64,000 bases of DNA, from NCBI RefSeq assembly GCF_020073815.1, contig NZ_JAIQZJ010000009.1:157395-221394 (forward strand), written 5' to 3'. This stretch comes from Nocardioides mangrovi. Its GTDB lineage: Bacteria; Actinomycetota; Actinomycetes; Propionibacteriales; Nocardioidaceae. The notes beneath the pieces are model-generated. The model had not been told where the DNA came from. It did no database searches and saw only the letters and a program-made list of their open reading frames with translations. This document shows, piece after piece, positions 49,332 through 60,085 of the stretch. A program made the position numbers and the translations under genes. Position 1 is the stretch's first letter. Every line of letters begins with the position of its first letter.

Positions 49332-50521
49332 GCCGTCACGACGTCGCCGTTGCCGGGGTGGGCATGCACCCCTGGGGCAAGTGGGGCAAGAACTTCGTCG
49401 AGTACGGCGTCCACGCCGCCCGCGCGGCGCTCGCCGACTCCAGCATCGCCTGGCAGGACGTCGACCTCGTCGTCGGCGGCGAGACGGTGCGCAACGGCTA
49501 TGCCGGCTACGTCGCCGGCTCCACCTTCGCCTCGGCGCTCGGGTGGAACGGCGCGCGGATCGCCACGTCGTACGCCGCCTGCGCGACCGGCGCCCAGGCG
49601 CTCGACACCGCCCGCGCCCGGATCCTCGCCGGCATGTCCGAGGTCGCGCTCGTCGTGGGTGCCGACACCACCCCGAAGGGCTTCCTCGCGCCCAACGCCG
49701 GCGAGCGCTGGGAGGACCCGGACTGGCTGCGCTTCCGGCTGCTCGGGATGACCAACCCGGCGTACTTCGCGCTCTACGCCCGCCGCCGGATGGACCTCTA
49801 CGGTGCGACACCCGAGGACTTCGCGGCGGTCAAGGTCAAGAACGCCCGGCACGGACTGGAGAACCCCAACGCCCGCTACCGCAAGGAGGTCTCCGTCGAG
49901 GACGTGCTGACCTCGGCCGTGGTGTCGGACCCCCTGCACCTGCTGGACATCTGCGCCACCTCCGACGGCGCGGCGGCCGTCGTGCTCTGCTCGACGGAGT
50001 ACGCCGCGAAGCACGGGATCGGCGGCGGCGTGCGGATCAACGCGATCTCCACAGTCACGCCGACCTTCCCCAACACCGTCATCGACATGCCGCTGCTCTC
50101 GACCGACTCCGCCAACGCGGTCGGCGCGCCCGAGCAGACCTTCAAGGAGGCGATCGGGCAGGCGGCGTACGACGAGGCCGGCATCGACCCCGCCGACGTC
50201 TCGGTCGCCGAGGTCTACGACCTCTCCACGGCCCTCGAGCTCGACTGGATCGAGGACCTCCAGCTCTGCAAGCGCGGCGAGGCCGAGGCTCTCCTGCGCG
50301 CCGGCGACACCACGATCGGTGGCCGCATCCCGGTCAACCCGTCCGGCGGCCTGGCCTGCTTCGGCGAGGCCGTGCCCGCCCAGGCGCTCGCCCAGGTCTG
50401 CGAGATCGCCTGGCAGCTCCGCGGCCGGGCCACCGGCCGCCAGGTCGAGGGCGCCCGCGTCGGCATCACCGCCAACCAGGGCCTCTTCGGCCACGGCTCC
50501 TCGGTGATCCTCAGCGTCTGA
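49328..50521 (+). CDS. Thiolase-like lipid-transfer protein (SCP2/Ltp family)
   Basis: 397-aa thiolase-fold protein. Seen: nucleophile-region Cys85 in SYAACATGAQAL, VVGADTTPKGF, and C-terminal NPSGGLACFGEAVPAQAL, where the His of classical thiolases is Asn, as in Ltp-type aldolases/thiolases. With the DUF35 partner and a KstR-like site upstream, it is probably a retro-aldolase or thiolase in sterol or long acyl-CoA breakdown. Confidence 0.82.
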   Translation: MSRHDVAVAGVGMHPWGKWGKNFVEYGVHAARAALADSSIAWQDVDLVVGGETVRNGYAGYVAGSTFASALGWNGARIATSYAACATGAQALDTARARILAGMSEVALVVGADTTPKGFLAPNAGERWEDPDWLRFRLLGMTNPAYFALYARRRMDLYGATPEDFAAVKVKNARHGLENPNARYRKEVSVEDVLTSAVVSDPLHLLDICATSDGAAAVVLCSTEYAAKHGIGGGVRINAISTVTPTFPNTVIDMPLLSTDSANAVGAPEQTFKEAIGQAAYDEAGIDPADVSVAEVYDLSTALELDWIEDLQLCKRGEAEALLRAGDTTIGGRIPVNPSGGLACFGEAVPAQALAQVCEIAWQLRGRATGRQVEGARVGITANQGLFGHGSSVILSV

Positions 50522-50526
50522 GGCCT

Positions 50527-50600
50527 GAGGGTCGTAGTCCCGTACGTTTTCGCGGTTCTGCGAGCCGAAAACCGCGAAAACGTGCGGGACTACGACCCTC
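50527..50600. terminator. Long inverted repeat between convergent genes
   Basis: 31-bp arms (50527-50557 and 50570-50600) with one mismatch around a 12-nt loop, between the thiolase stop and the end of the convergent gene. It could terminate both transcripts, but is far longer than needed, so it may be a dispersed palindromic repeat. Confidence 0.6.
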
Positions 50601-50605
50601 CATGC

Positions 50606-51163
50606 TCAGACGGCGCGGCCGAGCAACGCGACGAGGCGGGCCATCGCGGGGGCGTCGTCGGGGACGGGCTGGGGCGGGCCGAAGGGGGTGCGGTCCGGGG
50701 GCAGCCGGTCCATCAGAGCCAGGCTGTGCGCGATCGCGCGCTCGGCGACGGCTTCGTCGACCTCGAGGGCGCGGCCGGTGCCGCGGGCGACGTCCCAGCC
50801 GTGGACGAGCGACTCGATGGTGCGCAGCTCGGCGATCGCCGCCGGCGGCATCGGGCCGATCCCGGTCGGGTAGGCCGTGCCGGGCTCGGCCGTGGTCAGC
50901 GCCTCGTGCAGCGCGACCGCGCCCGCGTCGTACGCCGCCGGCAGCTCGCCGAGCGGGATCGCGTCGACCTGGAGCGCGATCGCGGGCAGGTCGTACGCCG
51001 TGCCGCCCAGTGAGGTCACGAAGGCCCGGTCGCCGGTGACCAGGTGCCGCACCACCGTGCCGACCTCCCAGCCCTCGCAGGGGGAGGGCAGGTGCCAGTC
51101 CGACGCGGCGAGGTCCGCGAGCACCGCGGCCATCGCCTCCTGAGCGTGCGCGAGGTCGTCCAT
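50606..51163 (-). CDS. DinB/mycothiol-dependent maleylpyruvate-isomerase-like protein
   Basis: 185-aa four-helix protein (TIGR03086-like): LADLAASDWHLPSPCEGWEVGTVVRHLVTGDRAFV and LVHGWDVARGTGRALEVDE, with His residues placed for metal binding. Family members are putative mycothiol-dependent enzymes. ATG 51163 chosen as the first Met of the conserved domain. Function otherwise unknown. Confidence 0.75.
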   Translation of the reverse strand: MDDLAHAQEAMAAVLADLAASDWHLPSPCEGWEVGTVVRHLVTGDRAFVTSLGGTAYDLPAIALQVDAIPLGELPAAYDAGAVALHEALTTAEPGTAYPTGIGPMPPAAIAELRTIESLVHGWDVARGTGRALEVDEAVAERAIAHSLALMDRLPPDRTPFGPPQPVPDDAPAMARLVALLGRAV

Positions 51164-51379
51164 GCCGCTCACGATGTCACGCGGGTCACGTTCGCGGGGC
51201 CCTTCGGCACCCCCGGTGACGGGGTCCGGAGAGCCGCGCGCAGACTTTGAGAAAGTTTTCACAAGCGTGTGGACGACGGGACCTTTGGCCCGATCCGGGG
51301 GACCCTCGGCAGCAGTCCCAGGGGCATCGTCGTCCATAGCGTGACCGTCGTAGTCCTGACCCTGGGATCGAGGAGCTCC

Positions 51380-52852
51380 GTGGACATCCTGGACATCGCC
51401 CGCTGGCAGTTCGGCATCACGACCGTCTACCACTTCCTGTTCGTGCCGATCACGATCGGGCTGACCGCCCTGATCGCGGTGATGGAGACGATGTGGCTGC
51501 GGACCAACAACCCGGAGTGGCTCCGGCTCACGAAGTTCTTCGGGAAGCTGTTCCTGATCAACTTCGCGATCGGTGTGGTCACCGGCATCGTGCAGGAGTT
51601 CCAGTTCGGCATGAACTGGTCGGACTACTCCCGCTTCGTCGGCGACATCTTCGGTGCCCCGCTGGCCGTCGAGGCGCTGCTCGCGTTCTTCCTCGAGTCG
51701 ACCTTCCTCGGCCTGTGGATCTTCGGCTGGGACAAGCTCCCGCGCGGCCTGCACGCCGGCTGCATGTGGCTGGTCCACCTCGGCACGCTGGCCAGCAGCT
51801 GGTTCATCCTGGCCGCCAACTCCTGGATGCAGCACCCGGTCGGCTACACGTACAACCCCGACACCGGCCGGGCCGAGCTCACCGACTTCTGGGCGGTGAT
51901 GTTCAACAAGGTCCAGCTGGTCACCTTTCCCCACGTCGTGCTCGCGGCGTACATGACCGCCGGCGCCTTCATCGTCGGCGTCGCCGCCTGGCTCTACTAC
52001 AAGGGCGCGGAGGGCAAGACCGCCGACGAGGCCGTCGCCGAGCGGCCGATGTACCGCCGCGGCATCCGGCTCGGCGCCTGGGTGATGATCGTCGCCGGCC
52101 TCGGCGTCACGATCACCGGTGACTTCCAGGGCAAGATCATGACCGAGGTCCAGCCGATGAAGATGGCGGCCGCCGAGGCGCTCTACGACACCGAGGCGCC
52201 CGCGTCGTTCTCGATCTTCACGATCGGTACGCCGGACGGGAAGTCGGAGAAGTTCTCGATCAAGATCCCCAATCTGCTGTCCTTCCTCGCCACCGGAACC
52301 TGGGACGGCGAGGTGCAGGGCATCAACGACCTGCGCGAGCAGTACCGCCAGGAGTACGGCCAGGACCCGGGTGCCCGCTACTACGACCCGTCCGGCGACT
52401 ACACCCCGATCATCCCGGTCACCTACTGGTCCTTCCGCTACATGATCGGGCTCGGCATGCTCGGCGCCTTCCTCGGCGCGGTGATCCTCTTCCTGACCCG
52501 CAGGGGCCGCGCGCCGACCATGAGGTGGTTCCCGCGGATCGCGATCGCCACCCCGCTGCTGGTGCTGCTCGCCAACTCCGCCGGCTGGATCTTCACCGAG
52601 ATGGGCCGCCAGCCCTGGGTCGTCTTCGGCCTGATGAACGTCGGCCGCGGCGTCTCGCCCGGTGTCAGCACCACCGAGGCGTGGATCTCGGTCATCACGC
52701 TCACCCTGCTGTACGGCGTCCTCGCGGTCGTCGAGGTCGGCCTGATCCTGCGCTTCGTCAAGCGCGGCGCCGACCCGTTCGTGGAGCCACCGGACCCGAC
52801 GCTGCGGGGCAGCGACGCCGACGACGACGCGCCGCTGGCGTTCGCCTACTGA
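51380..52852 (+). CDS. cydA: Cytochrome bd ubiquinol/menaquinol oxidase subunit I
   Basis: 490-aa haem-bearing subunit of the high-affinity terminal oxidase. Seen: N-terminal RWQFGITTVYHFLFVPITIG (axial His), WMQHPVG, FPHVVLAAYMTAGAF, the quinol loop, and GWIFTEMGRQPW. About nine membrane segments. GTG 51380 chosen for AGGAG upstream and because it starts the conserved domain; the longer open frame is not supported. First gene of cydA-cydB-cydDC. Confidence 0.95.
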   Translation: MDILDIARWQFGITTVYHFLFVPITIGLTALIAVMETMWLRTNNPEWLRLTKFFGKLFLINFAIGVVTGIVQEFQFGMNWSDYSRFVGDIFGAPLAVEALLAFFLESTFLGLWIFGWDKLPRGLHAGCMWLVHLGTLASSWFILAANSWMQHPVGYTYNPDTGRAELTDFWAVMFNKVQLVTFPHVVLAAYMTAGAFIVGVAAWLYYKGAEGKTADEAVAERPMYRRGIRLGAWVMIVAGLGVTITGDFQGKIMTEVQPMKMAAAEALYDTEAPASFSIFTIGTPDGKSEKFSIKIPNLLSFLATGTWDGEVQGINDLREQYRQEYGQDPGARYYDPSGDYTPIIPVTYWSFRYMIGLGMLGAFLGAVILFLTRRGRAPTMRWFPRIAIATPLLVLLANSAGWIFTEMGRQPWVVFGLMNVGRGVSPGVSTTEAWISVITLTLLYGVLAVVEVGLILRFVKRGADPFVEPPDPTLRGSDADDDAPLAFAY

Positions 52853-52870
52853 CGAGGGAGAGAGAAGGAC

Positions 52871-53880
<1,010 letters not shown>

Positions 53881-53884
<4 letters not shown>

Positions 53885-56800
53885 GGCCGAACGACCCGCG
53901 GGTACGTCGCCAGCTCGCGCCGGCCCACCGCCCGCTCGCGGTGGTGCTGGTGGCGGGCGTGGTCGGCAGCCTGCTGCTCGTCGCCCAGGCGTGGGCGGTC
54001 ACCGAGCTCGTGCTCGCCGTGCTCCACGACGGAGCGGTCGGCGGCTGGGCGGCGGCCACGGTCGCGGTCTTCGCCGCCCGCAGCCTGACCGGCTGGACGA
54101 CCGACACGATGGCCGCCCGGGCCGCCGCGATCGTCGGCGGCGACGTACGTCGGCGGGTCGTCGCAGCCATCCTCCGGCCGGGCGGGGCCGGCCGTCCGAC
54201 CGGCGAGCTCGCCACCCTCGCCACCCGGGGCGCGAGCGCGGCGGAGCCCTACCTCACCCGCTACGTGCCGGCGCTGGTGCTGGCGGGCGTGCTGCCCTGC
54301 GTCACGCTGGTCGCGATCGCGACCCAGGACCCGATGAGCGCGCTCATCGTGCTCTGCACGCTGCCGCTGATCCCCGTCTTCGGCATCCTCGTCGGGCTCG
54401 CCACCCGCGACCGCGCGGAGTCGCAGTGGCGGTCGTTGGCCTCGCTCTCGGGGCACTTCCTCGACGTGATGCGCGGGCTGCCCACGCTGGTCGCCTTCCG
54501 TCGCGCGGAGGCGCAGTCGGCGACGATCCGCGCGGTGACCGACCGCTACCGGCGGGCGACGCTCGACACGCTGCGGATCGCCTTCGCCTCCTCCGCCGTC
54601 CTCGAGCTGGTCGCCACCCTGTCGGTCGCGCTGGTCGCGGTCACCGTCGGCATCCGGCTCGCCAGCGGCAGCCTCGACCTCGAGACCGCGCTGGTCGTGC
54701 TGCTGCTCGCGCCGGAGGCCTACTGGCCGCTGCGCCGGGTCGGCGCCGAGTTCCACGCCGCGGCCGAGGGCGTCGCGACCTTCGAGGCCGCGAGCGAGCT
54801 CGTCGAGCCGGGCGCGCCCACGACGGCCCGGCGACCTGGTTCCCTGCGGCTCGACCGGGTGAGCGTCATCCGGACCGGCCGGTCGGTGCCGGCGCTCGAC
54901 GAGATCTCCCTGGAGGTCCCCGACCGCGGGATCACGGCCATCACCGGGCCCTCCGGGTGCGGCAAGTCCACCCTGCTCGCGGTCCTCGCGGGGCTGCTCG
55001 AGCCGACCTCCGGGACCGTCACCGGCCCCGGTCTCGACCGCATCGCGGTGCTCGCGCAGCGGCCGGTCTTCGTCGCCGGCACCGTCGCCGACAACCTGCG
55101 CCTGGCCGCCCCCGACGCCCACGACGAGCAGCTGCGCGACGCGCTGCGGCAGGTCGCGCTCCCCGTCGCGCTCGACACGCCGCTCGGGGAGGACGGCGTC
55201 ACCCTCTCCGCGGGCGAGCGTGCCCGCCTCGCCCTCGCCCGCGTGGTGGTCGCCGACCGCCCGTGGGTGCTGCTGGACGAGCCCACCGCGCACCTCGACG
55301 CCGACACCGAGCGGATCGTCGCGGACACGGTGGCCGAGCTCGGCCGGAGCCGGTCGGTCGTCGTGGTCGCGCACCGGCCGGCCCTGGTCGCCCTGGCCGA
55401 CGAGATCGTCGCCCTGCCCACACCGGAAGCGACAGCTCCGGTGGTGGAGGTGCGACGAGCGCCAGCGAGGAGCCTCGAAACCCCCGAAGCCACGGAGCCA
55501 CGGCACGGCCTCGCCCTTCCGACGATCCTCGGCGGCCTGGCCTCCGCGTCCGGTGTGGCGCTGACGGCCACCGCCGGCTGGCTGATCGTGCGGGCGTCGT
55601 ACGAGCCCCCGATCCTGACGCTGATGGTCGCGATCGTCGCGGTCCGGGCCTTCGGCCTCGCCCGCCCGGTCCTGCGCTACGTCGAGCGGCTGCGGTCCCA
55701 CGACGTCGTGCTGGGACTGCTCGCCGACCGTCGGGTCGAGGTGTACGACGCCGTCGTGCCCCTCACGCCGGGCGCGCTGGGCCGCCGACGGGGCGACCTG
55801 CTCGCGTCCGTGGTCGACGACGTCGACAGCGTGCTCGACCGGCAGCTGCGGGTGCGGATGCCGGTGCGGGGCTTCGCGATCACGGCCGTGCTCGCCACGG
55901 TGGTGGCCGGGCTGGTCGCGCCGCTCGCCGCCGTGCCGGTCGCGCTCACTTGCGTCGTGGGCGGCGGCCTCGGCTACGCCCTCGCGCGGGCGGGCGCGGC
56001 GCGTGCCGAGTCCCGCTCGGTGGGCGCCCGCGCCCGAGTTTCCGAGCTGGTGGTCGAGGTCGCCCAGACCGCCGACGAGCTCGCCGTCTGGCAGGCCGAG
56101 GACCGCGCCATCTCGCGCGTCGACGCCGCCGGCGCCGCGCTCGCCGCGGCGACCGTCTCGGCCGCCCGCTGGCTCGCCTGGGCCCGTGCGTGCGTGCTGC
56201 TCACCGCCGGGCTCGGCGTCGCGGCGACGGCGTCGGTGGTCACCCCGCTGGTCGCCGACGGAGACGTGTCGGGCCCGATGGCCGCGCTGCTGGTGCTGCT
56301 GCCGCTCGCCCTCGGCGAGGTCGCGGGCTCGCTGGCCGACGCGGGGGCGCTCGCCGCCCGCACCCGCGCGGCCGAGGAGCGGCTCGCGAGCCTGGCCGCG
56401 CGCCGGCCGGCCGTCGCCGACCCTGCCGCGCCGGCCGACGCCGGCGTCGACGCCCACCTCGGGCTCCGGGACGTCGCGGCCGCGTGGGACGACCGGGTCG
56501 TCCTCGACGGGCTCGACCTCGACCTCTCCTGGGGGGAGCGGGTCGCGGTCGTGGGTCCGACCGGCTCCGGCAAGAGCACGCTGGCGGCGCTGCTGCTGCG
56601 CTTCGTCGACCCGGTGCGCGGGGAGGTGCGCCTGGGCGACCACGCGCTGCCCGAGCTCGCGCTCGACGACGTACGGCGCCGGGTCGGCCTGGTCGACGAC
56701 GACCCGCACGTCTTCGCGACCACGCTGGCCGAGAACGTCCGCCTCGCCCGTCCCGGCGCCAGCGATGCCGACGTCGAGGCGGCCCTGCGCCGGGCCCGGC

Positions 56801-57084
56801 TCGGGCCGTGGCTGGACGGCCTGCCCGAGGGTCTCGGGAGCTGGCTCGGCGACGGGCACGCGGGGGTCTCCGGAGGAGAGCGTGCCCGGATCGCGATCGC
56901 GCGGTCGCTGCTGGCCGACCAGCCCGTCCTGGTGCTCGACGAGCCCGCCGCCCACCTCGACCGGGCCACGGCCGAGGACCTCGCGGCGGAGGTGCTGGAC
57001 GCCGAGCACGGCCGCACGGTCGTCTGGATCACCCACGCCGACAGCAGTCTCGACCGCGTCGACCGCGTCGTCCGCCTCGGCTGA
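53881..57084 (+). CDS. cydDC: Fused CydD-CydC-type thiol reductant ABC exporter
   Basis: 1067-aa ABC transporter needed for cytochrome bd assembly, with both half-transporters in one chain. Seen: membrane domain 1 (about 15-300), NBD 1 with Walker A GPSGCGKST (356-364), signature LSAGERARLALARV, Walker B VLLDEPTAHLD; an Ala/Pro/Glu-rich linker; membrane domain 2 (about 550-820); NBD 2 with Walker A GPTGSGKST (892-900), VSGGERARIAIARS, VLVLDEPAAHLD. Both sites look intact. Such fusion is known in actinobacteria. Confidence 0.92.
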
Positions 57085-57099
57085 GCCCGCCGGGCGAGG

Positions 57100-57903
57100 T
57101 CAGGTCGGCAGCCAGCCGACGTGCCCGGCGAGCGCGGCGTAGCCGACGAACGCGCCGACGTCGAGGAGCGTGTGCGTGACGACGAGGGGGGTCAGCCGGC
57201 CCCACCGTCGGTAGAGCCAGCCGAAGAGCACGCCCATCGCGAGGTTGCCGAGGAAGCCGCCGAGCCCCTGGTAGAGGTGATAGCTGCCGCGCAGCACCGC
57301 GGCGACCCCGATCGCGACCGGCTCCCGCAGGCCGAGCTGGCGCAGCCGCACCAGCACGAAGCCGAGCACGACGTACTCCTCGACGAGCGCGTTGCCCAGT
57401 GCTGACAGCACCAGGACGGGCACCGCCCACCACACGTCGGGAAGGGCACTGGCGACGACGGTGGCGTCGACGCCGAGGGCGTGGGTCAGCAGGTAGAACG
57501 CGATCCCCACGCTCCCGACCCCGGCCGCCAGGAGTGCGCCGCGAAGCAGGTCGCGGCCCTCGAGCACCCGGCCGCCGCCGTACCACCGCTGGCGCAGGGA
57601 GTCGCCGGAGCGGACGAGGAGGTACGCCGCCAGCCCGATCGGCGCGAGGGAGAAGGCGATCGCCAGCAGCTGGTAGGTCAGGTCGAGCCAGGGCCGGCCG
57701 GGGGCGCGGCTGGCGTTCATGACGGCGTGCTGCGACGACAGGCCGCCGGCGGCGGTGGCCGCGGCGGCCAGGCTGACGACGGCGTAGACCGCGGAGCGGC
57801 CGAGGCCCACCGCCAGGACGAGGACGATCTCGACGACGGCGAACCGCCGGGCGAGCGGGGCGCTCGCGCCGGCGGTCGTCGGGGCCGCGACGTCGGCGGT
57901 CAC
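57100..57903 (-). CDS. CPBP-family intramembrane protease
   Basis: 267-aa membrane protein with about seven hydrophobic segments. Seen: motif 1 NALVEEYVVLGFVL (Glu-Glu), motif 2 RGSYHLYQG, and a later Thr-His (VVTHTLLDVGAF), the likely catalytic/metal residues of the CAAX-protease-and-bacteriocin-processing family. GTG 57903 overlaps the HtrA-type stop, so the two are co-expressed. Substrate unknown. Confidence 0.8.
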   Translation of the reverse strand: MTADVAAPTTAGASAPLARRFAVVEIVLVLAVGLGRSAVYAVVSLAAAATAAGGLSSQHAVMNASRAPGRPWLDLTYQLLAIAFSLAPIGLAAYLLVRSGDSLRQRWYGGGRVLEGRDLLRGALLAAGVGSVGIAFYLLTHALGVDATVVASALPDVWWAVPVLVLSALGNALVEEYVVLGFVLVRLRQLGLREPVAIGVAAVLRGSYHLYQGLGGFLGNLAMGVLFGWLYRRWGRLTPLVVTHTLLDVGAFVGYAALAGHVGWLPT

Positions 57904-59063
57904 GTCGTCGTCTGGTCGGTGCCGAGGGTGACCGCGACGTGGTGCGTCTGGCCGTCCCGGACGTAGGTCAGGGTGACGTGGTCGTCGGGCGCCTGGGTGC
58001 GGATGGCCGCGACGAGGGCGTCGGCGTCGGGGATGACCTGGTCGCCGACGCGGGTGATCACGTCGCCGCTCTGCAGGCCGGCCCGGTCGGCGGCGGATCC
58101 GGCCGAGACGTCGCCGACCCGCGCACCGGCGGGGTTCGTGGAGTCGCTGACGGTGACCCCGAGCTGGGCATGGCTGACGGGGTTGCCGGCCTCGATCTCG
58201 TGCGCGACGCGCATCGCCTCGTCGATCGGGATGGCGAAGCCCACGCCGATCGAGCCGGACTGCGAGCCCTCGCTGGCGCCCAGGCTGGCGATCGCGGAGT
58301 CGATGCCGATCACCCGGCCCTGCGCGTCGACCAGCGGGCCACCGGAGTTGCCGGGGTTGATCGCGGCGTCGGTCTGGATCGCGTCGGTCACCGACGCCTG
58401 TCCGCCGTCGCTGGTCGTCACCGGGCGGTCGAGCGCGCTGACGATGCCGGTGGTCACGGTGCCCTGCAGGCCGAGCGGGGCGCCGATCGCGACGACGGGC
58501 TGGCCGACCTCGAGCGAGCCGGAGTCGCCGATGGCCGCGGGGGTGAGGCCGCTCGCGTCCTTGGCCCGGACCACGGCGAGGTCGGTGACCGGGTCGCGGC
58601 CGACGATGGTGCCGGCGTACGTCGTGCCGTCCTGCAGCACGACCTTGATCGAGCCGCCGTCCGCGGCCGCGGCGACGACGTGGTTGTTGGTGAGGATCTC
58701 GCCGTCGGCGGAGAGCACGACGCCGCTGCCCTCGTCGGACTCGCCGCCGCCCTGCACCTGGAGCAGGACGACGCTCGGGGTGACGGCCTTGGCGACGGCC
58801 TCGACATCGCTGCCGCTGCTGCCCTTGCGCGCAGCGGCGGAGACGACGGTGGCGGCGGTGCCGCCGCCCGTCGCGGAGGAGGTGCCGGTCGTGGCGACGA
58901 CCGCCGCTGCCGCGCCACCGCCGCCGATCAGGCCGGCGACGAGGCCGACGGTGGCGACGGTGGCGAGGGAGCGCCGGGGCCGCGGGCGGCGCTCGGTGCT
59001 CTCGTGGTGGTGCTGCTGTTGCTCGGGTTCGGGGTCCAGGGGACCCTCGTGCGAGGTGGTCAT
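57900..59063 (-). CDS. HtrA/DegP-type trypsin-like serine protease with PDZ domain
   Basis: 387-aa envelope protease: cytoplasmic His/Gln-rich N-terminus (1-30), a membrane segment (about 33-58), catalytic triad His128 (TNNHVV), Asp161 (VTDLAVV), Ser240 (GNSGGPL), then a PDZ domain (about 285-380; RVGDVSAGSAADRAGLQSGDVI). Like mycobacterial PepD/HtrA, it likely handles misfolded exported proteins. Divergent from the DevR-like gene, with a DosR-type box between. Confidence 0.92.
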   Translation of the reverse strand: MTTSHEGPLDPEPEQQQHHHESTERRPRPRRSLATVATVGLVAGLIGGGGAAAAVVATTGTSSATGGGTAATVVSAAARKGSSGSDVEAVAKAVTPSVVLLQVQGGGESDEGSGVVLSADGEILTNNHVVAAAADGGSIKVVLQDGTTYAGTIVGRDPVTDLAVVRAKDASGLTPAAIGDSGSLEVGQPVVAIGAPLGLQGTVTTGIVSALDRPVTTSDGGQASVTDAIQTDAAINPGNSGGPLVDAQGRVIGIDSAIASLGASEGSQSGSIGVGFAIPIDEAMRVAHEIEAGNPVSHAQLGVTVSDSTNPAGARVGDVSAGSAADRAGLQSGDVITRVGDQVIPDADALVAAIRTQAPDDHVTLTYVRDGQTHHVAVTLGTDQTTT

Positions 59064-59155
59064 GCCACCGAGCGTGTGCCGGGTTGCTGAGCCGTGGCTG
59101 AGCCCGGGGTGACGCCACGAGAAGAAGCGCGGACCGGCCCAACGGCGACGACCTC

Positions 59156-59169
59156 GGGACGTAGGTCCC
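59156..59169. promoter_or_regulatory. DosR-type box upstream of the DevR-like regulator
   Basis: GGGACGTAGGTCCC: arms GGGAC and GTCCC with a 4-nt spacer, matching the core of the DosR consensus. A second palindrome GTCCCGGGAC lies at 59180-59189. Placed 36 nt before ATG 59205, suggesting autoregulation; it may also serve the divergent protease. Confidence 0.6.
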
Positions 59170-59204
59170 GGTCGTCGAGGTCCCGGGACTGGTAGAAGTG
59201 GGAC

Positions 59205-59849
59205 ATGGCCGAGAAGATCCGTGTCTACCTGCTCGACGACCACGAGGTCGTCCGCGAGGGCCTGCGGGCCCTGCTGGAGTCGCACGAGGACATCGAGGTG
59301 GTCGGCGACTCGGGCTCCGCGATCGACGCCGCCCACCGGATCCCGGCCCTGCGCCCGGACGTCGCCGTCCTCGACGCGCGCCTGCCCGACGGCTCCGGGA
59401 TCGAGGTCTGCCGCACCGTCCGCGCGGTCGACCCCGACATCCGCGGCCTGATCCTCACGTCGTACGACGACGACGAGGCGCTCTTCGCCGCCATCATGGC
59501 GGGCGCGTCCGGCTACGTGCTCAAGCAGATCCGCGGCGCCGACCTGGTCGACGCCGTGCGCCAGGTCGCGGCCGGCAACTCGCTGATCGACCCGACGATG
59601 ACCGCGCGCGTGCTCGAGCGGGTCCGCCACCCGCAGACCCGGCCCGCCGAGCTGGCCGACCTCACCGAGCAGGAGCTCAAGCTGCTCGGACTGATCGCCG
59701 AGGGGCTGACCAACCGGCAGATCGGCGAGCGGATGTTCCTGGCCGAGAAGACCGTCAAGAACTACGTCTCCAGCATCCTCGCCAAGCTCGGTCTAGAACG
59801 GCGCACCCAGGCCGCGGTGCTGGCCAGCCGGCTGCTGGGGAAGCAGTAG
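59205..59849 (+). CDS. DevR/DosR-family response regulator
   Basis: 214-aa NarL-type regulator: receiver with acidic pair in LLDDHE (Asp11-12), phospho-acceptor Asp57 (VAVLDARLPDGSG), Thr in LILTSYDDDE, Lys in YVLKQIRG, then the LuxR HTH (LTEQELKLLGLIAEGLTNRQIGERMFLAEKTVKNYVSSIL). Strong likeness to DosR-type hypoxia/redox regulators. TAGAAGT lies 6 nt before the ATG, so the mRNA may be leaderless. The cognate kinase is probably the convergent gene at 60086. Confidence 0.88.
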   Translation: MAEKIRVYLLDDHEVVREGLRALLESHEDIEVVGDSGSAIDAAHRIPALRPDVAVLDARLPDGSGIEVCRTVRAVDPDIRGLILTSYDDDEALFAAIMAGASGYVLKQIRGADLVDAVRQVAAGNSLIDPTMTARVLERVRHPQTRPAELADLTEQELKLLGLIAEGLTNRQIGERMFLAEKTVKNYVSSILAKLGLERRTQAAVLASRLLGKQ

Positions 59850-59851
59850 GG

Positions 59852-59885
59852 GACCTTCGACCCCTCAGGTCGCGACCTTCGGCCC
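59852..59885. repeat. Paired GACCTTCGRCCC repeats in the DevR-DevS gap
   Basis: GACCTTCGACCC (59852-59863) and GACCTTCGGCCC (59874-59885), 22 bp apart, in the 236-nt intergenic region. They resemble degenerate DosR-type half sites. The rest of the gap shows no gene. Confidence 0.35.
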
Positions 59886-60085
59886 TTCGATTTGACCGGC
59901 CCGGTCGGACATCCTGGTGGTGGAGGGATGCGTGCCCAACCCCGTGGCCGGGGAGACGCCCCTCCCGCCGCCCGCCGCGAGCCCGGCGGACGACGTCCAC
60001 GTCTCGTCCACGTCTCGTCGTCCGTCTGTGGCGGGCACTCGACCGCCCAGGTGCGGGGGGCAGCCCGGGGTGGTCACCTTCGCGG

